Source: Beijerinckiaceae bacterium (GTDB taxonomy: Bacteria > Pseudomonadota > Alphaproteobacteria > Rhizobiales > Beijerinckiaceae). Taken from it: a stretch of 64,000 nt of DNA. A model generated the notes under the pieces. The model searched no databases, was not told where the DNA came from, and saw only the letters and a program-made list of their open reading frames with translations. This document shows positions 29,261-38,691 of this stretch, piece by piece (positions within the stretch are counted from its first letter, which is position 1; every line of letters begins with the position of its first letter). A program made the position numbers and the translations under genes. Location: positions 1 through 64,000 of the forward strand of contig CANBNG010000007.1 in the NCBI GenBank assembly GCA_947370975.1, read 5' to 3'.

Positions 29261-29587
29261 GGCAACTTCCCTCTTGTCGCGGACCAGCCGCTTCTGTTCG
29301 CTCTGCAGGCATTCCCGGAGCAAGCTCCGTGTGAAATACCCACTTCAATAGTGAGTTCAGACGCCGGACCTCTGGGCTCCGTCGTGCGGAGGAGCACCAA
29401 TAAGTCACGCGGCGGGCAGGCATGAACGCCCTCGCCGGGGTCTAACGCTCGATGTGTTCGACGCGGGTGTATAGTCGAGGGGGCGCTACCCGTCAAGGCG
29501 AGCCCATAACGGCAAGGGCCACGAAAGCGTCGGATTTGCCCTTGAAAAATGCTATCAGGCTTTAATTTCCAGATGCGGTCAGGTGTG
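29261..29587. other. Divergent intergenic region rpmB / DUF3108-like gene
   Basis: This 327-base region holds the rpmB promoter listed below. The rest looks non-coding; frames running through it are extensions of the flanking genes. For the plus-strand gene I see only a loose TTGAAA/TAATTT pair near 29540. Confidence 0.5.
29468..29496 (-). promoter_or_regulatory. Predicted sigma-70 promoter for rpmB
   Basis: On the minus strand it reads TTGACG, 17 bases, then TATACA, close to the housekeeping consensus at both hexamers. It lies about 210 bases before the rpmB ATG. Confidence 0.75.
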
Positions 29588-30436
29588 ATGTTGGCGCGCG
29601 GTACGTTTTTCTCTCCTTGTTTCAAGATGCCTGCGTGGCCCCTCGCGCTGGCGGCTCTCGTCTTTGGGAGCGCTGCCATGCCTGCCAACGCCCAGCAGGC
29701 GCGGGTGCGCTATTCCATCACCTTGCTTGGCATTCCTCTGGGCTCGGCCACGCTCACCGGCCAGATCGAGCAGCCCGCCTACAAGATCGCGATAGACGCC
29801 AAGCTCAGTGGCATTGCCGCACTTGTCTCGAGCTCGCGCGGGGCGGCAACCGCCAATGGAGTGTTCCTCAAGGGCCTTGTTGCGCCGGCGGCCTATGCCA
29901 ATACGTCTGTCAACAGCAAGGAAACGCGCACCGTGCGCATGGCCATGCAGGGCGGCATGGTGAAGGGGGTCGATATTTCGCCCCCCGTTCCACCCATTCC
30001 CGACCGCGTGCCGCTGACGGAGGCCCATACCCGCAATATCGTCGATCCGCTGAGCGCTCTTGTCATGCCTGTGCCCGGCGCCGAGGCGGTGATCGGGCCA
30101 GCCGCCTGCAACCGCACGCTGCCGGTGTATGATGGCTTCACGCGCTTTGACGTGGCGCTCACTTATGCGGGCACGCGGCAGGTGAAGGCCAAGGGTTATG
30201 CGGGGCCCGTCGTGGTCTGTTCGGTGCGCTACACACCCATTGCCGGCCACCGCGACCGCAAGCCGGTGCGTTTCATGGCCGATAACCGCGACATCGAGGT
30301 CTGGCTCGCGCCCGTGGGCGAGGCCCGCGTCGTCGTCCCCTTCCGCATTTCGCTCGCGACCATGATCGGAACCCTGGTGATCGAGGCCAGCGATTTTCTC
30401 ATTGAGCCCAACGGGACGCCCAGGACGTCGCTTTGA
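29588..30436 (+). CDS. DUF3108-like exported protein
   Basis: This periplasmic or outer-membrane-associated protein of unknown function resembles DUF3108 proteins. Residues after the signal peptide (cleavage near PANAQQ) begin ARVRYSITLLGIPLGSATL, a typical beta-rich lead of that family. The protein continues with a beta-strand pattern that contains two Cys (AACNRTL and VVVCSVRY) and ends RISLATMIGTLVIEASDF. The true start is uncertain among ATG codons at 29549, 29573, 29588 and 29627; 29588 has AGG four bases upstream and gives a long signal peptide. The gene between rpmB and a Suv3-like helicase is a conserved alphaproteobacterial order. Confidence 0.82.
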   Translation: MLARGTFFSPCFKMPAWPLALAALVFGSAAMPANAQQARVRYSITLLGIPLGSATLTGQIEQPAYKIAIDAKLSGIAALVSSSRGAATANGVFLKGLVAPAAYANTSVNSKETRTVRMAMQGGMVKGVDISPPVPPIPDRVPLTEAHTRNIVDPLSALVMPVPGAEAVIGPAACNRTLPVYDGFTRFDVALTYAGTRQVKAKGYAGPVVVCSVRYTPIAGHRDRKPVRFMADNRDIEVWLAPVGEARVVVPFRISLATMIGTLVIEASDFLIEPNGTPRTSL

Positions 30437-30758
30437 GACCAGGCTTTGCGGCGAAGCGCTCGAAATTTCGCGCGCGCGCCCCATATGCTGTTGACAGCGC
30501 GGGGTTGAAGAGTCCGTCGCCTGTTCTGCAAGGATAGGATTTGACGGAGCCGGATTCGCCGGCTTTCGCAAAATCTGGTGGCAGCCGGTTGGTGCGTGCC
30601 AGATATGGGGGTGAACAAATGCGGACGCATCGCATGTTGGCGATTCGGGCCCGGTTCGTTCCTTTTTCTTCCCGTTCCGGGGCAAGTCTGCCGGATCGGT
30701 TCGCGGTCGTGTTATCGGACGCCCTTCGCGGGCATGGCAAAGGCAAGGCCGGTTCCTG
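30437..30758 (+). other. Intergenic region before the Suv3-like helicase
   Basis: This 322-base stretch has a TTGACA at 30492 without a matching -10, and a small AGCCGG/CCGGCT hairpin at 30548-30564. A 72-codon frame (30541-30759) ends at the helicase start but has no ribosome site and no protein-like character. Confidence 0.4.
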
Positions 30759-33700
30759 ATGAATGTTCCCTTTGTGGAAAGGACCGGCTCCTCGCGTCCA
30801 CCCCTCAGGCCGGGCGAGCGGGCGGCCAGCGTCACCGCCGTGCTCGGGCCCACCAATACCGGCAAGACCCATCTCGCCATTGAGCGCATGCTGCATTATT
30901 CGAGCGGCATCATCGGCCTGCCGCTGCGCCTGCTGGCGCGCGAGGTTTACAATCGCGTCGTCGAGAAGGTGGGCGCGGAACATGTCGCGCTCATCACCGG
31001 CGAAGAGAAGATCAAGCCGCGCCATCCCCGCTATTGGATCTCCACCATCGAAGCCATGCCGCGCGATCTCGATGTCGCCTTCGTGGCCATCGATGAAGTG
31101 CAGCTCGGCGCGGATCTCGATCGCGGACATGTTTTCACCGACCGCCTGCTCAATCGCCGCGGGCGCGAGGAAACGCTTCTGCTGGGCGCGGAAACAGCGC
31201 GCGCACTGATCGAGCGTCTGCTGCCGGGCGTGGGCATCATCACACGCCCGCGCCTCTCGCAATTGAGCTTTGCGGGCGAACGCAAATTGTCGCGCCTGCC
31301 GCGCCGCAGCGCCATTGTCGCCTTTTCGGCTGAGGAAGTTTACGCCATCGCGGAATTGATCCGGCGCACGCGCGGCGGCACGGCAGTTGTGCTGGGCGCG
31401 CTCTCGCCGCGCACGCGCAATGCGCAGGTCGAGCTCTATCAATCGGGCGAGGTCGATTACATCATCGCCACCGATGCGATCGGCATGGGGCTCAATCTCG
31501 ATGTCGATCACGTTGCCTTTGCCGGCGACCGCAAATTCGACGGCTGGCAATATCGTCGCCTCAACCCTTCCGAAATGGCCCAGATCGCGGGCCGGGCGGG
31601 CCGCCATATCCGAGACGGCACGTTCGGGACAACGGGCCGGTGTCCACCTTTTGACAGCGAACTCGTACAGATGCTCGAAGAGCATCGCTTCGATCCGCTC
31701 CAGCTCCTGCAATGGCGCAACACCAATCTTGATTTTTCGAGCATCGACTCCCTGCAGGCGTCGCTCGAGATGCTGCCGGCCGAGAGCGGCCTGACCCGCG
31801 CACCGCTCGCCGAAGACGTGCTTGTGCTCGATATTTTGTCCCGCGATCCCGATGTTCGGCGCCAGACAAAGACCCGCGCGGACATCCAAAGGCTGTGGGA
31901 AGCCTGCCAGGTGCCCGATTACAGAAAATTATCTCCGAGTGCTCATTCGGAGCTTGTCCAGACGCTTTTTGGCTTTGTGGTGCGTGCCGGCCATGTGCCC
32001 GATGAGTGGTTTGACCGCCATTTGGAGGCATTTAATCGAACTGACGGCGATATTGACGCGCTCTCGGCGCGCATCGCCCAAGTGCGCACATTCAACTACA
32101 TTTCGAACCGCCCTGACTGGTTACGCGATCCAGAGCATTGGCAGGGCGTCACGCGTCAGGTAGAGGACAGTCTATCGGACGCTCTGCATGAGCGCTTGGC
32201 ACAACGGTTCGTCGACCGGAGGACAAGCGTTCTGATGCGCCGCTTGAGAGAGAACGCGATGCTTGAAGCGGAAATTACCGCAAACGGTGATGTGCTGGTC
32301 GAAGGTCAGCATATCGGCCAACTCCATGGATTCCGCTTCACGCCAGACCCGCAAGCTGCGGGCGAGGCGGCCCGAACGCTGAATGCTGCCGCTCAAAAAG
32401 CGCTGGCCAGCGAAATCGAGGGCCGGGCTCAACGTATCCACGAAGCCGTGGACGAGGCCTTTGTGCTGGCCAATGACGGCGTCATTCGCTGGCTTGGCGA
32501 GGCGGTTGGCAAAATTGTCGCCGGCGATCATGTGCTCACGCCCCGCGTGCGCATTCTGGCCGACGAGCAGCTCACCGGCCCGGCGCTGGAGCAGGTCCAG
32601 ACCCGTCTGGATCTCTGGCTCGCTGGCCATGTGAAGAAATTGCTCGGCGCCTTGCAGGAGCTCGAGAGCGGCGAAGCGCTGCAGGGCATGGGGCGCGGTA
32701 TCGCGTTCCAGGTCGCCGAATCGCTCGGCGTGCTCGAACGCTCCAAGGTTGCTGACGAGGTGAAAAACCTCGACCAGGAGGGCCGCGCGGCGCTCCGCAA
32801 GGTCGGCATTCGCTTCGGCGCCTACCACATTTACCTGCCGCTGCTGCTCAAGCCCGCGCCCCGCGCGCTGGCCGCCCAGCTCTGGGCGCTCAAGCATGGC
32901 GGCACCGAGGGTGTTGCCGGCGCTGATGAAGTGCCCCATCTGGCCTCGTCTGGCCGCACGTCCTTTGCGGCGGACAAGGCAGTGCCGAAGGGTTTTTACC
33001 GCGCTGCCGGTTTCCGCGTCTGCGGCGAGCGGGCTGTGCGCGTCGATATTCTCGAGCGTCTGGCCGATCTCATCCGCCCGGCTATCGCCTATCGCCCCGG
33101 CGTCACGCCGGGCGATGCGCCTGTTGGCACGGCCGATGGCGACGGTTTCGTCGTAACGGTCGCCATGACGTCGCTGGCGGGCTGTTCGGGCGAGGCTTTC
33201 GCCTCGATCCTGCGTTCGCTCGGCTATATGTCGGATAAGCGTCCGGGCCCGGCGATCACCGTTCCGTTGCTGGCAGCTGCGCCGCGCGAGCCGATCAAGC
33301 CGATGACCGAGGCTGTTGCGCAAGCGACCGTCGAGGGCGCTGCCGAGGCCGAGACGGTCGAAGAGGCTGCGCCTGCGGCTGAAGCGCCTGCGGTCGAGGC
33401 CGAGGCGGCTGTGCTTGAGCCTGAGCCCGCGCCCGTCGTCGAAGCTGAAGCCGAGGCTCCCGCTCTCGATGCTGCGCCTGCCGAGGGCGAGGTATCGGCC
33501 GACGAAGTCGTCGAGCCTGAATTGATCGAGGTCTGGCGTCCCCATCGTCAGCACCAGCATGGTCGTCGTCCCGAGCGTGGCAATGCGCCGCGTCGTCCCC
33601 AGCGTGGCGGCCCGTCGCGTGGTCCCCAGGAGCAGGCTGTTGCCGGCGAGGGCGTTGCCGCTCCGATCGAGGGCGCTGTGGCAGAAGCTGGCGCAGAGGG

Positions 33701-34010
33701 CGGACGTCCTCCGCGTCGCGAGGATCGCCGTCCGGGAAAATTCGCCAACTCCCGCCCGCAGGGCAAGGATGGGCGTTCCGAGGGTCGTCCTGAAGGCCGT
33801 CCGGGTGGCGGTGGCCGCCCTGAAGGTCGTCCGCGTCCCCAGGGCGGTGGTGGCGGTCGTCCCGACCGTGACCCGCGTCGTGGTGGAGATCGCACCTTCG
33901 CAACGACCGAGAAGCCGGCTGCGCGCGAGCGTCAGCCCGATCCGAACTCGCCCTTTGCCAAGCTGCTTGCGCTGAAGGCAGAGCTCGAGGGCAAGGGCAA
34001 GAAGGACTGA
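30759..34010 (+). CDS. Suv3-like DExH RNA/DNA helicase with RG-rich C-terminal tail
   Basis: This superfamily 2 helicase is related to mitochondrial Suv3. Motif I is VLGPTNTGKTHLA (residues 27-39), motif II is DEVQ, motif VI is QIAGRAGRH, and ATDAIGMGLNLD is also present. After the helicase core and a long middle region (residues 340-830, no named domain) comes an Ala/Glu/Pro-rich acidic segment (860-940). Then follows a strongly basic Arg-Gly-Pro tail (roughly 940-1050) with repeats like GRPEGRPGGGG. The tail is an RGG-type RNA-binding region and suggests an RNA role. The 1083 residues agree with Hyphomicrobiales relatives. It is followed 7 bases later by an S4 RNA-binding gene. Confidence 0.92.
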   Translation: MNVPFVERTGSSRPPLRPGERAASVTAVLGPTNTGKTHLAIERMLHYSSGIIGLPLRLLAREVYNRVVEKVGAEHVALITGEEKIKPRHPRYWISTIEAMPRDLDVAFVAIDEVQLGADLDRGHVFTDRLLNRRGREETLLLGAETARALIERLLPGVGIITRPRLSQLSFAGERKLSRLPRRSAIVAFSAEEVYAIAELIRRTRGGTAVVLGALSPRTRNAQVELYQSGEVDYIIATDAIGMGLNLDVDHVAFAGDRKFDGWQYRRLNPSEMAQIAGRAGRHIRDGTFGTTGRCPPFDSELVQMLEEHRFDPLQLLQWRNTNLDFSSIDSLQASLEMLPAESGLTRAPLAEDVLVLDILSRDPDVRRQTKTRADIQRLWEACQVPDYRKLSPSAHSELVQTLFGFVVRAGHVPDEWFDRHLEAFNRTDGDIDALSARIAQVRTFNYISNRPDWLRDPEHWQGVTRQVEDSLSDALHERLAQRFVDRRTSVLMRRLRENAMLEAEITANGDVLVEGQHIGQLHGFRFTPDPQAAGEAARTLNAAAQKALASEIEGRAQRIHEAVDEAFVLANDGVIRWLGEAVGKIVAGDHVLTPRVRILADEQLTGPALEQVQTRLDLWLAGHVKKLLGALQELESGEALQGMGRGIAFQVAESLGVLERSKVADEVKNLDQEGRAALRKVGIRFGAYHIYLPLLLKPAPRALAAQLWALKHGGTEGVAGADEVPHLASSGRTSFAADKAVPKGFYRAAGFRVCGERAVRVDILERLADLIRPAIAYRPGVTPGDAPVGTADGDGFVVTVAMTSLAGCSGEAFASILRSLGYMSDKRPGPAITVPLLAAAPREPIKPMTEAVAQATVEGAAEAETVEEAAPAAEAPAVEAEAAVLEPEPAPVVEAEAEAPALDAAPAEGEVSADEVVEPELIEVWRPHRQHQHGRRPERGNAPRRPQRGGPSRGPQEQAVAGEGVAAPIEGAVAEAGAEGGRPPRREDRRPGKFANSRPQGKDGRSEGRPEGRPGGGGRPEGRPRPQGGGGGRPDRDPRRGGDRTFATTEKPAARERQPDPNSPFAKLLALKAELEGKGKKD

Positions 34011-34017
34011 GGCACGC

Positions 34018-34443
34018 TTGAGCCGCCCTGTTCGAGACAAAACCGTGACCGCCGGGGCCAGCGCCCCGGCCGGGCGGCAACGCCTCGATAAATGGCTCTG
34101 GTTTGCCCGTGTGATGAAAACCCGCACGCTCGCGGCCAAGCTCGTGAGCGAGGGCCATGTCCGCGTCAATGCCGCGCGGGTCAATGCGCCCGCCAAGGCT
34201 GTCGCGCCGGGCGATGTCCTGACCATTGCGCTTGAGCGCCAGGTTCTGGTGCTCAAAGTGCTCGATGCGGGTGAGCGGCGCGGGCCCTATGCGGAAGCCC
34301 GCCTGCTTTATGAGGATCTGTCACCCCCGCCGCCCCCGCGCGACCGGAGCCTTGCCGGGCTGTCGCCCTTGCGTGAGCGCGGGGCGGGTCGCCCCACCAA
34401 AAGGGATCGCCGCAGTCTTGCGGCCTGGCTTGGGCGGGCTTGA
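34018..34443 (+). CDS. S4-domain RNA-binding protein (Hsp15-like)
   Basis: This small RNA-binding protein is of the Hsp15/HslR group, which in E. coli rescues 50S subunits carrying nascent chains. The S4 fold spans about residues 21-85 with the hallmark RLDKWLWFARVMKTRTLAAKLV and GHVRVNAARVN. The tail is basic (TKRDRRSLAAWLGRA). The start is a TTG at 34018, chosen because GAGG lies at the correct distance and no ATG or GTG fits before the domain. It sits directly behind the helicase gene, probably in one operon, which strengthens the RNA-metabolism theme. Confidence 0.9.
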   Translation: MSRPVRDKTVTAGASAPAGRQRLDKWLWFARVMKTRTLAAKLVSEGHVRVNAARVNAPAKAVAPGDVLTIALERQVLVLKVLDAGERRGPYAEARLLYEDLSPPPPPRDRSLAGLSPLRERGAGRPTKRDRRSLAAWLGRA

Positions 34444-34546
34444 TCTTGTTTCGCGCGCGTCTTGCGCTGCAGCGCCGAAGGCGTTAGCACCTTTGCATGT
34501 CTAGACTGGCGCGCCGCGTCCCGCCGGTGCGCCCCGGGAGATGGGT

Positions 34547-34885
34547 ATGACCTACGTCGTCGGCGAAAACTGCATCAAGTGCAAGTATATGGATTGCGTG
34601 GAAGTTTGCCCCGTGGATTGCTTCTACGAGGGCGACAACATGCTCGTCATTCATCCTGACGAATGCATCGATTGCGGCGTCTGCGAGCCCGAGTGCCCCG
34701 CCGAGGCGATCAAGCCCGATACGGAATCGGGTCTCGACAAATGGCTGACGCTCAACGCCGACATGGCGAAGGTCTGGCCCAATATTACAATCAAGCGCGA
34801 CGCTCCGGCTGACGCCAAGGAATTCGATGGCAAGCCCGGCAAGTTCGAGGCTTACTTTTCAGATAAGCCCGGCGAGGGCGACTAA
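34547..34885 (+). CDS. fdxA: Seven-iron ferredoxin FdxA
   Basis: This 112-residue ferredoxin carries one [3Fe-4S] and one [4Fe-4S] cluster. The two cysteine clusters are visible: CIKCKYMDCVEVCPVDC near residues 9-25 and CIDCGVCEPECP near 40-51. The C-terminal extension after KPDTESGLDKWL is typical of the Azotobacter FdI type. GGGAG before the first ATG at 34541 gives ideal spacing only to the second ATG at 34547. It follows the S4 gene by 103 bases and precedes carD in a conserved block. Confidence 0.96.
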   Translation: MTYVVGENCIKCKYMDCVEVCPVDCFYEGDNMLVIHPDECIDCGVCEPECPAEAIKPDTESGLDKWLTLNADMAKVWPNITIKRDAPADAKEFDGKPGKFEAYFSDKPGEGD

Positions 34886-35298
34886 ACTCTCTTAAAGCCT
34901 GTGCCGGATTTGGCCGGGTCGAGAGATCAACAAGTTAACCGGCCTCCGGCGGCGCAAGTCCTGCCGGAGTCGAATCCTTTGATTTCGATCGATTTTCGTG
35001 ATATGTGACTTATTAACAGTCGAGTATTCCCTAAACATATCTGATCCGGCCAAGGTTTTGTTGGTCTCACGTCACACAGGGGCTTCGCACTGGCCGCTTT
35101 ATGGGCCTTCCGCAGAAGTTTGACATCAGGACAGTTTGTGAAGGCGGCTGAGGAGTCGCGCAATTTGCCGTTTGGCCTTCGCCCGATGGGGTGAGGGGTT
35201 GAGTGGCAGGGCTGCGTTTTCCCTCCGAACGGGAGCTGCGTATCCGCTCCCGCCCCCGTTCCGGCTCCAACCCGGGACATGACAGGAGTGCCGAAGTC
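34886..35298 (+). other. Intergenic region between fdxA and carD
   Basis: This 413-base spacer contains the most AT-rich stretch nearby (about 34975-35045). There TTAACA, 17 bases and CATATC could form a weak promoter for carD. A 32-codon in-frame extension of carD starts at 35203, but it lacks a ribosome site. No gene seen. Confidence 0.45.
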
Positions 35299-36768
35299 AT
35301 GGCGTCGTCGAAGAAGCCCGTCACAGCATCCAAGTCCAAGAGCTCCGTGGCCAGCAGCTCCAAGTCTGGTATCGCCAAGTCTGGTATCGCCAAGTCTGGA
35401 AGCTCGAAAGCAGCGACGTCGAAACCCGCGAGTTCCAAGGTCGTGGGTTCCAAGACCGTGAGTTCCAAGACCGTGAGTTCCAAGACTGCCAGTTCGAAGA
35501 CTTCCGCAACGGCAAAGGCCAAGACTGAAGTAAAGAGCAAGCTCGAAACAAACACCCCGGCCAAGGTTGCTCCGGCTGTGAAAGCCAAGGCGGCTGCGCT
35601 GTCCAAGCCTGCGACCGCTGCAAAGGCTGTTGCGAAGGCCAGGTCGCCGGCCCCTGTGCTGGTGAAGACGCCGGCGAAATCTGCGGTTGCTGCGCCTGCC
35701 AAGGCTGTCACAACTGCTGCCAAGGCCCCGGCAAAGCCTGTTGCGCAAAGCCCGATCAAGGCGGCCGCCAAGGCCGCGACCAAGGATGCTTCGAAGTCCA
35801 AGGCGATTGCTCCCGAAGCGGCGGCCTCGGCAAAGGCTGAGGCCCCGACGGTGGTCAGCAAGCCTGTAGCCAAGATAATTGCGGCATCGACGGAGCGCTC
35901 GGCCGCTCCGGGTGTTAGCCAAAAAACAGAGACCTCAGAGGTCCAGAAAGACGGGGGGAAGGTTCTTCCCAAGCCGGCGGCTCAGGCCGCTGCGCCCATT
36001 CAGCCCACACGTTCGCAAGCTTCGGCTGGCAGCGTGCCGGGACCTGCGGCCGCTCCGGCGGCCCCTCAAAATGTTGCAATGAAGGACGATGCGGTGAAGT
36101 CTTCTCAGGCTAAAGATGTTCAAAGTGCAATTGCCGCTCCGGCCATTGGCGTGCCTGCCAAGCCGGTTGAAAAGCCTGCAGTCAAGTCCGGGGCGCATCG
36201 CACCGGCTTCAAGACGCATGAATTCATTGTCTATCCGGCCCATGGCGTTGGCCAGATCGTGGCCATCGAAGAACAGGAAGTTGCGGGCTTCAAGCTCGAG
36301 CTTTTCGTCATCAGCTTCGCCAAGGACAAGATGACGCTGAAAGTGCCGATGCCCAAGGTGATCGCCGGCGCGATCCGCAAGCTTGCGGATGCCGATACGG
36401 TTCAGCGCGCGCTCGACACGCTCACCGGCCGCGCTCGTATCAAGCGCACCATGTGGTCGCGTCGCGCGCAGGAATATGAAGCCAAGATCAATTCCGGCGA
36501 TCTGCATTGCATAGCGGAAGTTGTTCGCGATCTTTACCGTTCGGACGCACAGCCCGAGCAATCCTATTCCGAACGTCAATTGTATGAAGCCGCGCTCGAC
36601 CGCATGGCGCGCGAAATCGCCGCCGTGCAGAAACTGACCGATTCTGAATCGCTGAAGCTGATCGATGCGCAGCTGCAGAAAGGCCCGCGCCGTGGCGCCA
36701 AGGTCGAAGTCGAACCCGATGCGGATGCCGACGGGGAGCCCGATGGCGACGTGGAAGAGGCCGCCTGA
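35299..36768 (+). CDS. carD: CarD-family transcriptional regulator with long histone H1-like N-terminal tail
   Basis: CarD/CdnL proteins bind the RNA polymerase beta subunit and stabilise open complexes, notably at rRNA promoters. The CarD module lies at about residues 303-465. It begins FKTHEFIVYPAHGVGQIVAIEEQE (polymerase-interacting Tudor-like domain) and goes on to the helical DNA-binding part around RTMWSRRAQEYEAKI. Unlike typical members of about 170-200 residues, some 300 residues of Lys, Ala, Ser, Pro and Thr precede it, with pentads such as SSKTV, resembling histone H1 tails. AGGAG ten bases upstream supports the ATG at 35299. A terminator follows at 36795. Confidence 0.92.
   Translation: MASSKKPVTASKSKSSVASSSKSGIAKSGIAKSGSSKAATSKPASSKVVGSKTVSSKTVSSKTASSKTSATAKAKTEVKSKLETNTPAKVAPAVKAKAAALSKPATAAKAVAKARSPAPVLVKTPAKSAVAAPAKAVTTAAKAPAKPVAQSPIKAAAKAATKDASKSKAIAPEAAASAKAEAPTVVSKPVAKIIAASTERSAAPGVSQKTETSEVQKDGGKVLPKPAAQAAAPIQPTRSQASAGSVPGPAAAPAAPQNVAMKDDAVKSSQAKDVQSAIAAPAIGVPAKPVEKPAVKSGAHRTGFKTHEFIVYPAHGVGQIVAIEEQEVAGFKLELFVISFAKDKMTLKVPMPKVIAGAIRKLADADTVQRALDTLTGRARIKRTMWSRRAQEYEAKINSGDLHCIAEVVRDLYRSDAQPEQSYSERQLYEAALDRMAREIAAVQKLTDSESLKLIDAQLQKGPRRGAKVEVEPDADADGEPDGDVEEAA
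35431..35505 (+). repeat. Five tandem 15-bp repeats in the carD tail
   Basis: Five units of the form AGTTCCAAGACCGTG (first and last units diverged) encode SSKxx pentads. A second set of about two and a half 15-bp copies (AAGTCTGGTATCGCC) lies at 35362-35399. Such repeats can change copy number by slippage. Confidence 0.85.
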
Positions 36769-36794
36769 GCCTCGCATCCTTGAATGACGAAAAT

Positions 36795-36818
36795 GCCCGG
36801 CAATGCCGGGCTTTTTTT
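36795..36818 (+). terminator. Rho-independent terminator after carD
   Basis: GCCCGGC-AAT-GCCGGGC forms a 7-bp stem with a 3-base loop and is followed by seven T. It also lies just beyond the convergent rpoH stop. Confidence 0.9.
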
Positions 36819-36842
36819 ATGTCCTCATTTGCGGGCGCTTGT

Positions 36843-37718
<876 letters not shown>

Positions 37719-37833
37719 TTCCGCCTCCTGCTAACCTCTGGGGACTTACGTGAGGCGCCTGCATCCGGATCAAAGAGGTGTCCGGTCGCAGCATCTGCCT
37801 GAAAGAACCATTCGCTTGCCGAGAGGATCCGCC

Positions 37834-38691
37834 ATGGAACAGAGACTTGTCGAACTTTACGACGAATACACGCACCGCCCCCTCGACCGTCGCGTGTTTG
37901 TTGAACGGCTGATTGCAATGGCGGGTTCCGCCGGCGCGGCGCAGGCCTTTCTGGCCACGATCGAGCCCAATTACGCGCAGGCGGCCATCGTCGAGCCGGG
38001 CGATCCGCGCATCGGCGCGCAGATGATCGATGTGCCGGGGGCGGAGCTGAAGGGCTATCTGGCCTTTCCCAAAGCCAAGGGACCGGAGGTGAGCGATAAT
38101 CTCGTGATCGTGATCCACGAGAATCGTGGCCTCAATCCCCATATTCAGGATGTCGCGCGCCGCCTGGCGCTGGAGGGATTCCACGCCTTCGCGCCTGATT
38201 TCCTGACGCCCCAGGGCGGCACGCCGGCAGACGAGGACAAGGCGCGCGATCTGATTGCAAAGGCTGACATGCCAAAGGTGATCGCCTCGGCTGCAGCCCT
38301 TGTTGCGGCATTCAAGGAGAAGAATGCCCGCGTGAAGGTGGGCGCCATCGGTTTTTGCTGGGGTGGCAGCGTGGTCAATTCATTGGCCACGGCATCGCTG
38401 GGTCTTGATGCCGGCATTGTCTTCTACGGTGTTGCGCCAAAAACCGAGGATGTGCCCCAGATCAAGGCCGCGATGATGCTGCACCATGCCGGGCTGGATA
38501 CGCGCGTCAACGCAACGCTGCCAGCCTATGAGGCCGCGATGAAGGCTGCCAATGTGTCCTATCAGCTGTTCATGTATGAGGGCGTCAACCATGCCTTCCA
38601 CAATGACACCAGCGGCGAGCGCTATAACGAGCCTGCCGCCAGACTCGCCTGGTCGCGCTCGGTCGCGTTTCTGAAGGCCAGGCTTGCCTGA
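37834..38691 (+). CDS. Dienelactone hydrolase family protein
   Basis: This is an alpha/beta-hydrolase of the carboxymethylenebutenolidase type. The catalytic cysteine is in GAIGFCWGGS, the aspartate probably in HHAGLDTRVN and the histidine in GVNHAFHNDT. The 285 residues include an N-terminal extension of about 60 residues (LYDEYTHRPLDRRVFVERL, then AGSAGAAQAF). It resembles the Tat-exported subgroup, although a twin Arg followed by a clear hydrophobic core is not obvious. GAGAGGA precedes the ATG at 37834. Its stop abuts the convergent M48 gene with no gap. Substrate unknown. Confidence 0.9.
   Translation: MEQRLVELYDEYTHRPLDRRVFVERLIAMAGSAGAAQAFLATIEPNYAQAAIVEPGDPRIGAQMIDVPGAELKGYLAFPKAKGPEVSDNLVIVIHENRGLNPHIQDVARRLALEGFHAFAPDFLTPQGGTPADEDKARDLIAKADMPKVIASAAALVAAFKEKNARVKVGAIGFCWGGSVVNSLATASLGLDAGIVFYGVAPKTEDVPQIKAAMMLHHAGLDTRVNATLPAYEAAMKAANVSYQLFMYEGVNHAFHNDTSGERYNEPAARLAWSRSVAFLKARLA

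Noticed and set aside
30541..30759. 72-codon frame before the helicase
   Set aside because: No ribosome site and no protein-like pattern; it only happens to end at the helicase start.
32172..34256. 694-codon open frame antisense to the helicase
   Set aside because: Low-complexity Arg/Leu/Thr product mirroring the repeat-rich 3' end of the helicase gene; no supporting motif.
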